Positions 7,521-14,498 of a DNA stretch of 21,409 nt are shown piece by piece. Within the stretch, counting starts at the first letter, position 1. Each line of letters starts with the position of its first letter. Position numbers and translations under genes: made by a program. The notes below the pieces were generated by a model. It had not been told where the DNA came from. It did not search any database and saw only the letters and a list, made by a program, of their open reading frames with translations. This DNA is from Bryobacterales bacterium. Its GTDB lineage: Bacteria > Acidobacteriota > Terriglobia > Bryobacterales > Bryobacteraceae. The DNA lies in assembly GCA_016789785.1 (NCBI GenBank), contig JAEUQE010000157.1, positions 1 to 21,409 on the forward strand. Reading direction: 5' to 3'.

Positions 7521-8909
7521 TCAATCGGCCTGCCGTAGGCACCACAGCGTGTTCGCGGTACGAACGAACAAGCGGTCAGCCGCCATCGCCGGTGTTGCGA
7601 AGCAATCCTCTCCAAGATCGTTGACCGCCAGAACCTCCCATTCGGCTGCCGCCTTCAGTACAAATACCTTGCCTTGCTGGTTGGCGATGTACAGCCTGCC
7701 AGCGGCGGCAACAGGCGAAGAATAAACCGGGCCAACGCCTGTGCCGATGCGGCCCTCTTTCAATACAGTGCCATCCGCGGCCCGGACGGAGGTCAGGATT
7801 CCACCCTCTTTGAATAGGTACAGGACATCTCCGGCAAGGACGGGTGAAGCGACGTTGGGTACTCCCTTGCGGAGGGACCATTGTTGCTTTCCTGTCTGAT
7901 CGCCCACGCTGTCCGTGGTAACCGCGGCGGCGGTATGCGGAATTTCCGCTATCCGCATCAACGCCTCCTGCTCTTGCCGCGAAAAGACTCCGTCGCCATT
8001 GATGTCGATTTGGACGAACCCGCTGGCGGGCCCTTTGCGTTCGCGCACCTCGGCCAGCGTAATCTGCCCATCTCCATTGACATCGAACGCCTGAAGGAGC
8101 TTATCGTAGGAACTCAACGAGGTCTTCGAGCCCTCGTCCACCGACAGCGCGCTGAAGTACAGGAACTTACCGTCAGCAGATAGAATCGGTGAGGCTTTCG
8201 GCTGGTAAGGCACCCCCATCATCCACCAACGGCGCTTTCCGGTGTGCAGGTCAAACGCTACCACCTCCCCGGTTGAAACGACAAACACCTGCGAGCCTGT
8301 GACAGCCGGAGTGGAATAAGTTACTCCGGCCAGGTTGTCTCGCCATACCGGCTTGCCCGAGTCGCGATTGCAGGCAAAAACTTCGGATCCCTGGTCGGAG
8401 CCACGGACCAGGATCACACGGTTGCCCGCCAGCACCGGAGAGCTCGCCATTCCGTGGTTGTTCACGAGCGCGGAAAATGGGATTCTCCAACCCGGTTTGC
8501 CGTCCTGATTCCATGCAGCGAGCCCGAAATCAGCGAAGAACACCACAACGCCCTTGTCATCGCAGGCCGGCGAAGGCGATGCCGCGTTATTCAGATTGTG
8601 ATGCTTGGCCTTTCTGTCGCGGGGGAGATCCCCGGACCATAGAGTCTTTCCTGTCTGCACATCGAACGCTTGAGTCCGGAGCACGTCATCCGTGAAGGAG
8701 GTGAGGTACAACTGCTTGCCGCAAACTACCGGGGAGGAATGGCCCGGGCCGACGCTCACCTTCCACGAGAGGTTCTTCTCCGCGCCGAATTCGACAGGAA
8801 TGCTTGATAGTTTCGATAGTCCGGACCCATTGTGTCCGCGAAACCGCGGCCAGTCCTCCGCATACACCGGGAGCGAGCAGGCCGCGAGGATTACACACAG
8901 CGCCCTCAT
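7521..8909 (-). CDS. Secreted PQQ-type beta-propeller protein with inserted EF-hand pair
   Basis: Read from the ATG at 8909 the protein has 462 residues. It has a signal peptide (residues 1-17, cleavage after VYA) followed at once by the DWPRFRGHNGSG signature of PQQ-binding-like (PQQ_2) propellers. Blade repeats with the pattern 'AFDVQTGKTLW' run through most of the protein. Between blades, at residues 276-287 and 302-313, lie two canonical calcium-binding EF loops (DVNGDGQITLAE and DINGDGVFSRQE). Propellers of this kind are common in acidobacteria and planctomycetes near sugar-oxidation genes. Many do not bind PQQ, and their reaction is unknown. The frame stays open 115 codons further upstream, but that part crosses the divergent promoter region and has no signal-like character. 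A TATACT box seven bases before the ATG supports this start. Confidence 0.9.
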   Translation of the reverse strand: MRALCVILAACSLPVYAEDWPRFRGHNGSGLSKLSSIPVEFGAEKNLSWKVSVGPGHSSPVVCGKQLYLTSFTDDVLRTQAFDVQTGKTLWSGDLPRDRKAKHHNLNNAASPSPACDDKGVVVFFADFGLAAWNQDGKPGWRIPFSALVNNHGMASSPVLAGNRVILVRGSDQGSEVFACNRDSGKPVWRDNLAGVTYSTPAVTGSQVFVVSTGEVVAFDLHTGKRRWWMMGVPYQPKASPILSADGKFLYFSALSVDEGSKTSLSSYDKLLQAFDVNGDGQITLAEVRERKGPASGFVQIDINGDGVFSRQEQEALMRIAEIPHTAAAVTTDSVGDQTGKQQWSLRKGVPNVASPVLAGDVLYLFKEGGILTSVRAADGTVLKEGRIGTGVGPVYSSPVAAAGRLYIANQQGKVFVLKAAAEWEVLAVNDLGEDCFATPAMAADRLFVRTANTLWCLRQAD

Positions 8910-8916
8910 GAAGCCG

Positions 8917-8922
8917 AGTATA
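8917..8922 (-). promoter_or_regulatory. Candidate -10 box for a leaderless propeller transcript
   Basis: On the minus strand the hexamer reads TATACT (5 of 6 matches to TATAAT) and ends seven bases before the ATG at 8909. That spacing would put the transcription start on or beside the start codon. There is no Shine-Dalgarno box and no convincing -35 element. Confidence 0.35.
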
Positions 8923-8930
8923 TCTGTTTC

Positions 8931-8946
8931 TGGGAATCTGGGAATC
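8931..8946 (+). repeat. Tandem 8-bp direct repeat in a divergent promoter region
   Basis: TGGGAATC occurs twice back to back in the 130-bp gap between the leftward propeller gene and the rightward oxidoreductase cassette. Its place just behind the candidate -10 box suggests a regulator site on one face of the DNA, but no known operator is recognised. Confidence 0.45.
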
Positions 8947-9039
8947 GTACCGAGCCGGAGCCTCGACCTGCGTAACGAACAGATTAAGGCGGAAGCACGG
9001 ACCTCGGAGATTGGCGTCTCACGTGCTCCTGATTCCGGT

Positions 9040-10293
9040 ATGAAACGCCGATCTTTTCTCGCCACCGCGTTGCCGGCCACGTTTGCAGTGCCGCGCAAGG
9101 CAAGCGCCAACGACCGCATCCGGCTCGGATTCATCGGCCTCGGCGGCAGGGCACGCTGGTTGTTGAAGAACGAAACCTTCCCCGGCGCCGAGATTGTCGC
9201 ACTGGCGGACTGCTTCCTGCCGCAATGCGGCGAGGCCGCCAAACTGCTCCCCAACGGCGAGAAACTCCCGAAGTATCAGGACTATCGGAGAATGCTCGAC
9301 CGCGAGAAACTGGACGGCGTTTTCGTCGAAACCACCACCCATGCGCGAGCGCTCATCTCACTGCATGCCATGCAGGCAGGCCTCGACGTGTATGCCGAAA
9401 AGCCGATGGCGCTGACCGTGGAAGAAGGCCGCGTGCTGGTCAACGCCGCCAGATACCACCGGCGCATTCTCAACACTGGTACCCAGCAACGTTCGATTCC
9501 GGCCAACGTCTATGCCTCGAAACTGGTTCGCAGCGGTGCGATCGGCCGCATCCGCGAGGTGCTGATCTGCAACTTCGAAGGCCCGAAAACGTGGGTCGAT
9601 CAGCCGGCGCAATCCATGCCCGAAGGCCTGGATTGGGATCAATGGTGCAACCAGACGGCGTTGCGTCCCTATCATCCCGAACTTCAACGCCGTTGGGCCT
9701 GGTACAGCGACTATGACGGCGGCGGCCAGAGCTGGGGCGTCACCGGTTGGGGGACGCATTCACTCGATCAGATGCAGTGCGCGCTCGGCACCGACGACAC
9801 GGGGCCCGTCGAAATCTGGCCGGAAGCGAGGCCCGCGGACCCGAAGATCCCGGTGCCGATGACCATGCGCTATGGCAATGGCGTTGTTGTGAAGATGCAC
9901 GGCGCCCGGCGCGATCATGCGGATTTGGGCGCGATCTTCGTTGGCGAGAAGGGCCGCATTGAAATCAAGCGCGGCTCGTTCACGGTGGAGCCTTGGGATC
10001 TCGATCAAGTGCTGCGCTGCAACGCGCCTCCGGATACCGAAGAAGGGCCGGGCGAGAACAGCTTCCACCTTACGAATTTTCTCGAGTCGATGCGGTCGCG
10101 CAAGCTGCCGAACGCCGACGTCGAGATCGGCCACCGTTCGACCACGGTCTGCATCCTGGTCAATTTGGCACGCCAGTTCAACCGGAAACTCGCCTGGGAT
10201 CCCAAAGCGGAACAGTTTGTGAATGATGCCGAAGCGAACGCGGGACTTCGCCGCGAACGGCGAAAAGGCTATCAACTTCCTCGCGTCGGCTGA
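9040..10293 (+). CDS. Tat-exported Gfo/Idh/MocA family oxidoreductase (first copy)
   Basis: The protein has 417 residues. It begins with the twin-arginine signal MKRRSFLATALP, then the Rossmann dinucleotide motif GFIGLGGRAR (residues 30-39). The Gfo/Idh signature EKPMA is at 120-124, and a C-terminal alpha/beta sheet domain contains GWGTHSLDQM at 237-245 with the usual active-site histidine. It is therefore an NAD(P)-dependent sugar or polyol dehydrogenase-like enzyme. The exported members commonly keep the cofactor tightly bound, as glucose-fructose oxidoreductase does. The frame is open further upstream, but the Tat signal fixes the start at 9040. I see no good ribosome site. A second paralogue begins 44 bp downstream, so the two form one unit. 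The C-terminal Arg-rich tail is unremarkable. The substrate cannot be inferred. Confidence 0.93.
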   Translation: MKRRSFLATALPATFAVPRKASANDRIRLGFIGLGGRARWLLKNETFPGAEIVALADCFLPQCGEAAKLLPNGEKLPKYQDYRRMLDREKLDGVFVETTTHARALISLHAMQAGLDVYAEKPMALTVEEGRVLVNAARYHRRILNTGTQQRSIPANVYASKLVRSGAIGRIREVLICNFEGPKTWVDQPAQSMPEGLDWDQWCNQTALRPYHPELQRRWAWYSDYDGGGQSWGVTGWGTHSLDQMQCALGTDDTGPVEIWPEARPADPKIPVPMTMRYGNGVVVKMHGARRDHADLGAIFVGEKGRIEIKRGSFTVEPWDLDQVLRCNAPPDTEEGPGENSFHLTNFLESMRSRKLPNADVEIGHRSTTVCILVNLARQFNRKLAWDPKAEQFVNDAEANAGLRRERRKGYQLPRVG

Positions 10294-10325
10294 GCCGAAT
10301 TGCGCAATTGGGTTTCTTCACGCAC

Positions 10326-10330
10326 AGGAG
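10326..10330 (+). promoter_or_regulatory. Shine-Dalgarno box fixing the second Gfo/Idh start
   Basis: AGGAG lies seven bases before the ATG at 10338. It selects that codon over an in-frame ATG at 10308 and agrees with the Tat signal beginning at MSESRRTFLG. Confidence 0.8.
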
Positions 10331-10337
10331 ACTGAGT

Positions 10338-11546
10338 ATGTCTGAGTCCAGACGCACATTTCTGGGTACGCTGGCGGCAGGTTCCGCGGCGGCCGCCACT
10401 CCCCCCGCACGCGAAAAGCTCTCCGCCAACGGCAAGATCCAGATCGGGATCATCGGCGCCGGCGGACGTGGGCGCTTCCACGTCGGTGATCTCTCGAAAC
10501 TCAAGGGCGAGAACATCGCGATCGTTGCGTTGTGCGATGTGCATCGCCCCGATCTGGACGCCTTGGCCGAACGCGCCGGTACGGTCTTCGGCACCACGGT
10601 GAAGAAGACTGCGGAGTATCGGGAGATGCTGGCGAATCCCGAGGTGGATGCGGTGATTCTCGCAGCGCCCGACTTCACGCATAGCCAGATGCTGGAAGAC
10701 GCAGTTCGCGCCGGCAAGGACGTGTACTGCGAAAAGCCGATGGGCACGCTGTTCGCCGATGCAAAACGCGCTTATCTCGCCGTGAAGAACTGCGATCGCG
10801 TGGTGCAGATCGGGACGCAGCGGCGCAGTGATCCGGGTCTGATGGGTGCGGCGAAGCTGATGCAGCAGGGCGTGATCGGCCGGGTGATGCGCGTCGACAT
10901 GGAGGTCCATTTTCAGGAGGCCCGCTGGCGGCGTGACTTCTCGAAGATCCGCGAGCAGGATATCGATTGGAAGCGATTTCTAATGGGCCGTTCCGAGCGT
11001 CCATTCGATGCGCGGCGCTGGCGCGAATGGCAGCTCTTCCGCGACTATACGAACGGTCTGCCGGGCTTGTGGATGAGCCACTTTATCGACCTTGTGCCAT
11101 GGTTCCTGGGGACACCGTATCCTAAGTCGGCGGTGGCGAGCGGCGGCGTCTATCTGTGGAAGGACGGCCGCGAGACGGAAGATACGTTCCAGGCGTTGCT
11201 CGAATACCCGAACGATTGCCTGGTGCGTTGGGCCATGACGCTGACGAATGCAAGTCCGGAGCGCAATCTCTGGCATGGGACCAAGGGAACACTGGACGCG
11301 CAGGCGATGCAGGTGACGGGAATGGGTAGCCGGATGCCCGACAAGCTCACCGCCGATATCACAATCGAGAAAGAATCGCCCGATACGCATATGCAGAACT
11401 GGCTGCGGTGTATCCGGTCGCGCAGTACGCCACGGGCGGACATCCAGGCAGGATTCTCACATGCCGTTGCCGGATGCATGTCCGCGGAGGCGTTGCGCAC
11501 TGGACGCCGCGTGACGTTTGACGCGGACCGTCTCGAAATCGTATGA
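10338..11546 (+). CDS. Tat-exported Gfo/Idh/MocA family oxidoreductase (second copy)
   Basis: The protein has 402 residues. Its signal is a textbook twin-arginine one (ESRRTFLGTLAAGSAAAA). The Rossmann motif GIIGAGGRGR is at residues 37-46 and the signature CEKPMG at 131-136. The C-terminal domain has the segments WREWQLFRDY and LWMSHFIDLVPWFLG, the latter with the conserved histidine at 248. These segments are typical of the acidobacterial and planctomycete exported Gfo/Idh branch. It is a diverged paralogue of the gene upstream, not a recent duplicate: the two differ over most of their length. Having two in one operon suggests either two oxidation states of one sugar or an oxidation-reduction pair. 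The stop overlaps the next start by ATGA, indicating translational coupling. Substrate unknown. Confidence 0.94.
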   Translation: MSESRRTFLGTLAAGSAAAATPPAREKLSANGKIQIGIIGAGGRGRFHVGDLSKLKGENIAIVALCDVHRPDLDALAERAGTVFGTTVKKTAEYREMLANPEVDAVILAAPDFTHSQMLEDAVRAGKDVYCEKPMGTLFADAKRAYLAVKNCDRVVQIGTQRRSDPGLMGAAKLMQQGVIGRVMRVDMEVHFQEARWRRDFSKIREQDIDWKRFLMGRSERPFDARRWREWQLFRDYTNGLPGLWMSHFIDLVPWFLGTPYPKSAVASGGVYLWKDGRETEDTFQALLEYPNDCLVRWAMTLTNASPERNLWHGTKGTLDAQAMQVTGMGSRMPDKLTADITIEKESPDTHMQNWLRCIRSRSTPRADIQAGFSHAVAGCMSAEALRTGRRVTFDADRLEIV

Positions 11547-12727
11547 GCAGAGTGAGCCGGCGCGCGTTTGCCGGGGCTTTGTGCGGGTTGCCGTTGGCCG
11601 CCTGGAAGTCCGCGCCGATCCGGCAGATTGAAGTGTTGCCCGTGATCTATCCAGTGACCGGGCACTTCCGCTTCTTTCCCAAACCGGAGCGGCCGGCCAT
11701 CTTCGTGAAGATCACTTGCGAGGATGGGGCAAGCGGTTGGGGGCAGAGCGTGCCCACTCACACCTGGAGCTACGAAACGGTGGAGTCGGTAGTTTCGACG
11801 CTGAAGAACTATCTCGTGCCGGCGCTGATTGGACGGGATCCGCTCGACATTGCCGGCGCGCATCAGGTGATGAACAAGGCGATCTCTCCGTCGTTTTCGA
11901 CGGGCATGCCGATCGCCAAGGCTGGTATCGATCTGGCTCTGCATGACCTTGCGGGAAAGACGGCCGGGCGGAGTCTCGCGGCACTGTGGGGACGCAAGCC
12001 ATTGGATGCGATCAAGATGAGCTGGACCGTGAATCCACGGTCACTCGATGAAGGCGCCTCCCTGGTGGAGGACGGCCGCAAGCGTGGCTATCAGCACTTC
12101 AACATCAAGGTAGCACCCGATCCGAAGTTCGATGTCGAGCTTGCGAAGCTGGTGCGGCGCATGGTGCCCGAATGCTTCCTGTGGGCCGATGCCAACGGGG
12201 GCTATGATGTCGCCACCGCGCTGCAGGTGGCGCCGAAGCTCGCCGCCGCGGGCGTGAACGTCCTGGAGCAACCGGTCGCGGCGAACCGGCTGAGAGGCTT
12301 TCGCGACATGAAGAAGCAAGGTGCGCTGCCGATTCTGATGGATGAGGGCGTGGTGTCGTCCACGGAGTTGATCGAGTTCATCAGGCTCGACCTGTTGGAT
12401 GGCGTGGCGATGAAGCCTGCACGCACCGCGGGACTGTGGGACGCGCGTCGGCAGATCGAGATTCTGCGGGATGCGGGGATGTTGGTGCTCGGCAGTGGAC
12501 TTACGGACCCCGACGTGTCACTGGCTGCGTCGCTGTGCCTCTACGGGGCGTATCAGGTGACGTATCCCGCGGCGCTGAACGGGCTGCAGTTTCTGGCGGG
12601 CACATTCCTGAAGCAACCGATGCAACTGAAGGACGGGTCGCTGGCGGTGCCTACGGCGCCCGGACTCGGAGTGGAAGTCAACGAAGAAGCGATTCGCAAG
12701 GAAGCGGCACGAGTGAGGATCGTATGA
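11543..12727 (+). CDS. Exported enolase-superfamily enzyme (mandelate racemase/muconate lactonizing type)
   Basis: The protein has 394 residues. A twin-arginine-like start (VSRRAFAGALCGLPLAA) precedes the N-terminal capping domain (to about residue 135), and a TIM barrel follows. Metal ligands can be read as Asp216 (LWADANGG), Glu242 (VLEQPV) and Asp267/Glu268 (MDEG). Candidate bases are Lys189 at the end of strand 2 and Lys291 (AMKPARTAG) on strand 6, which is the MLE/epimerase arrangement. The usual K-x-K on strand 2 reads N187-I-K189 here, so the first lysine is lost. The family abstracts the alpha proton of a carboxylate for racemisation, dehydration or cycloisomerisation, so a sugar acid is the natural guess. 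Both ends overlap the neighbouring genes by ATGA, placing it firmly in the cassette. Confidence 0.92.
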   Translation: MSRVSRRAFAGALCGLPLAAWKSAPIRQIEVLPVIYPVTGHFRFFPKPERPAIFVKITCEDGASGWGQSVPTHTWSYETVESVVSTLKNYLVPALIGRDPLDIAGAHQVMNKAISPSFSTGMPIAKAGIDLALHDLAGKTAGRSLAALWGRKPLDAIKMSWTVNPRSLDEGASLVEDGRKRGYQHFNIKVAPDPKFDVELAKLVRRMVPECFLWADANGGYDVATALQVAPKLAAAGVNVLEQPVAANRLRGFRDMKKQGALPILMDEGVVSSTELIEFIRLDLLDGVAMKPARTAGLWDARRQIEILRDAGMLVLGSGLTDPDVSLAASLCLYGAYQVTYPAALNGLQFLAGTFLKQPMQLKDGSLAVPTAPGLGVEVNEEAIRKEAARVRIV

Positions 12728-13560
12728 AGTCATTTCTGCTGTTGGCCGGTTTGGCTGCGAATGCATGGACGGCGGGCTTTGAATGGTCCGGTCCGGTGGC
12801 CGGGCGTCTCACTCTCCGTCAGGATGGCCGGGTGGTGTTTGTCTACCACCATGGCGAGGGGCGCGATTGTTGTTTTCTGCACCCCGTTTCGACTCCGGCG
12901 GGTGTCACGGTTACTGATGCAGGACCCGCGGATCACGTGCATCACCGGGGTGTTTTCTGGTCGTGGCCGCAAGTGGAGGCGGGCGGCCAGAAGGGCGATC
13001 TCTGGCTCGGCAAGGGTGCAATCCACAAGTTCGAACGCATTGCCGAATTCAAAGGCGGAGCCAAGAGTGCCCATCTGCGGGCGATGCACTCCTGGCTGCT
13101 GAATGGCAAGCCGGTGGTGAGGGAAACGGTGGTCATTCAGGTGCATCCGGCGGATCTGCGTTCGCAAAACTTCGATGTGACGTTGACTCTTGAGGCGATT
13201 CAGGATGCGGTGAACATTGCCGGGTCACCGGACCGTGATAAAGGCTACGGCGGATTCAGCGCGCGTTTCGCAGCGCGCGAGGAGACGGCGATTCTCTCAA
13301 GCGATGGCCCGGTGGCCAAGGATGAGGATCATGTTCCGCACCGGTGGGCGCAGTTGGAAGGTACGTTCGTCACCGGCCGGGCGGGACTTCGTATTACGCC
13401 CGACCCTGCGAATCCAGCCACTCCGAACGAATGGTGTCTGCGGAATTATGGTTTCGTGGGCGCAACGTTTCCCGGGCAGAAAGGCTTTCGTATCGAGCCC
13501 AAGAAGCCGGTCACGCTGCGCTATCAGGTGACCGTGTTCGATTCCGAGGCAAAGAAGTAA
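12724..13560 (+). CDS. Secreted PmoA-like (DUF6807) protein
   Basis: The protein has 278 residues. A Sec signal peptide (MKSFLLLAGLAANAWTAG) precedes an all-beta protein. It shows the family's histidine-rich signature DHVHHRGVFWSW at about residues 65-77, with RPxG-like and WLGKG segments after it. The motif looks like a metal or sugar site, but no activity is established for the family to my knowledge. The name PmoA comes from a weak link to methane monooxygenase and should not be taken to mean methane oxidation. In acidobacteria and planctomycetes these genes repeatedly sit with Gfo/Idh genes, as here. The start overlaps the enolase-family stop by ATGA. The frame is open far upstream inside the neighbour, but that is a shadow. 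It ends the cassette and converges with the isomerase gene at a 9-bp gap. Confidence 0.88.
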   Translation: MKSFLLLAGLAANAWTAGFEWSGPVAGRLTLRQDGRVVFVYHHGEGRDCCFLHPVSTPAGVTVTDAGPADHVHHRGVFWSWPQVEAGGQKGDLWLGKGAIHKFERIAEFKGGAKSAHLRAMHSWLLNGKPVVRETVVIQVHPADLRSQNFDVTLTLEAIQDAVNIAGSPDRDKGYGGFSARFAAREETAILSSDGPVAKDEDHVPHRWAQLEGTFVTGRAGLRITPDPANPATPNEWCLRNYGFVGATFPGQKGFRIEPKKPVTLRYQVTVFDSEAKK

Positions 13561-13569
13561 GGCGCGTTT

Positions 13570-14454
13570 TTACGAGAGAAACACTTTCTTCGCATACTCG
13601 CGGCTGATCCGCAGACTCTCGGTGACGTTGCGCGTGACGATGGTCTGCGGCTCCAACGCGAGTTCGACCACCAGCCATCCCCGAAACGCGTTTTTGCGAA
13701 GCTCCGCGGCGACGGCGCGATAGTCGACTTCGCCATCGGCCAGGTCCTCCAGCCACACCCCGTTCTTCGAATTGCGCAGATGCAGACTCGCCAGACGCGG
13801 CATGGACTCCATGAGCATCGTCATCGGATCCAGACCACCGCGCAGGATCCAGTGCACATCGAGACAGATCTCTACCTGCTTGGGGTCGGTACCGTTCATC
13901 ATGTGCCGCCATTCGCGCCCGTTTTCAGCGAGTTCGGGAGCGTGCTGATGGACCGTCAGACGGAGACCTTCGGCCCGAATCTGCCGCCCGAGTTCCGCGA
14001 TGGCTTTGGTCTGGATATCGAGTTCGGCGTCCGTCTTCCGCTCGCGCTTGGGCTTCGGATTGGCGTTGAAGTTGACGGCTTGGATTCCGGCGGGCTTCAA
14101 TCGCCGCGCAAGCGCCATGGTGTCGCGAATGGTCTGCCCGGCGCCGGCCGCTTCATGCATCACACCGCCGTTGTAAATGATGTCGAGCTTCAGCTTGTGC
14201 TTCTCCATCAGGCGCAGGGATCGCTCTGTCAGCTCTGGCGGGAAGAAAGAGGAAGTCAGTTCAAGGCGCTGATAGCCGGCGGCGGCGAGGCTCGCCATGA
14301 CGTCTTCCGTTCCTTCCGCGATGGTCCGTTTCTCGCGACCAAGCACCTGTTGCCACACATAAGCCTGGCCAGTGAGGATCGGCGCATACTTGTTTCCCTT
14401 GGCGTGTGCGGCAGTTGCCAGCACCAGAGTGGAAAGACAATCCCGGCGGGTCAT
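13570..14454 (-). CDS. Exported sugar phosphate isomerase/epimerase-like TIM barrel
   Basis: The protein has 294 residues and belongs to the xylose-isomerase-like (AP endonuclease 2) TIM-barrel family. Candidate metal and catalytic residues are Glu65 (QRLELTSS), His169/His171 (LTVHQHAPE), Asp199/His201 (ICLDVHWI), His225 (SLHLRNSKNG) and Glu264 (VVELAL). The N-terminus MTRRDCLSTLVLATAAHA is a short twin-arginine-like signal, so the enzyme should act outside the cytoplasm, where phosphorylated sugars are not expected. The 'phosphate' in the family name therefore probably does not apply. The likely role is isomerising or epimerising a keto sugar made by the neighbouring oxidoreductases. It faces the PmoA-like gene with only 9 bp between the stops, and follows the sialidase gene on the opposite side by 44 bp. 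Confidence 0.88.
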   Translation of the reverse strand: MTRRDCLSTLVLATAAHAKGNKYAPILTGQAYVWQQVLGREKRTIAEGTEDVMASLAAAGYQRLELTSSFFPPELTERSLRLMEKHKLKLDIIYNGGVMHEAAGAGQTIRDTMALARRLKPAGIQAVNFNANPKPKRERKTDAELDIQTKAIAELGRQIRAEGLRLTVHQHAPELAENGREWRHMMNGTDPKQVEICLDVHWILRGGLDPMTMLMESMPRLASLHLRNSKNGVWLEDLADGEVDYRAVAAELRKNAFRGWLVVELALEPQTIVTRNVTESLRISREYAKKVFLS

Positions 14455-14498
14455 GCCAATCCGGCAGCAATTTGCTCGCCACAGTTAAACCAACCAAA

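Noticed and set aside
8692..9039. A 116-codon upstream extension of the first Gfo/Idh gene
   Set aside because: It lies opposite the propeller gene and would place the twin-arginine signal inside the protein.
8910..9254. A 115-codon N-terminal extension of the propeller protein
   Set aside because: It runs through the divergent promoter region and into the opposite gene, is Arg/Ser-rich without domain character, and would bury the signal peptide.
12436..12723. A 96-codon upstream extension of the PmoA-like gene
   Set aside because: It is the shifted frame of the enolase-family gene. The ATGA overlap and signal peptide give the start at 12724.
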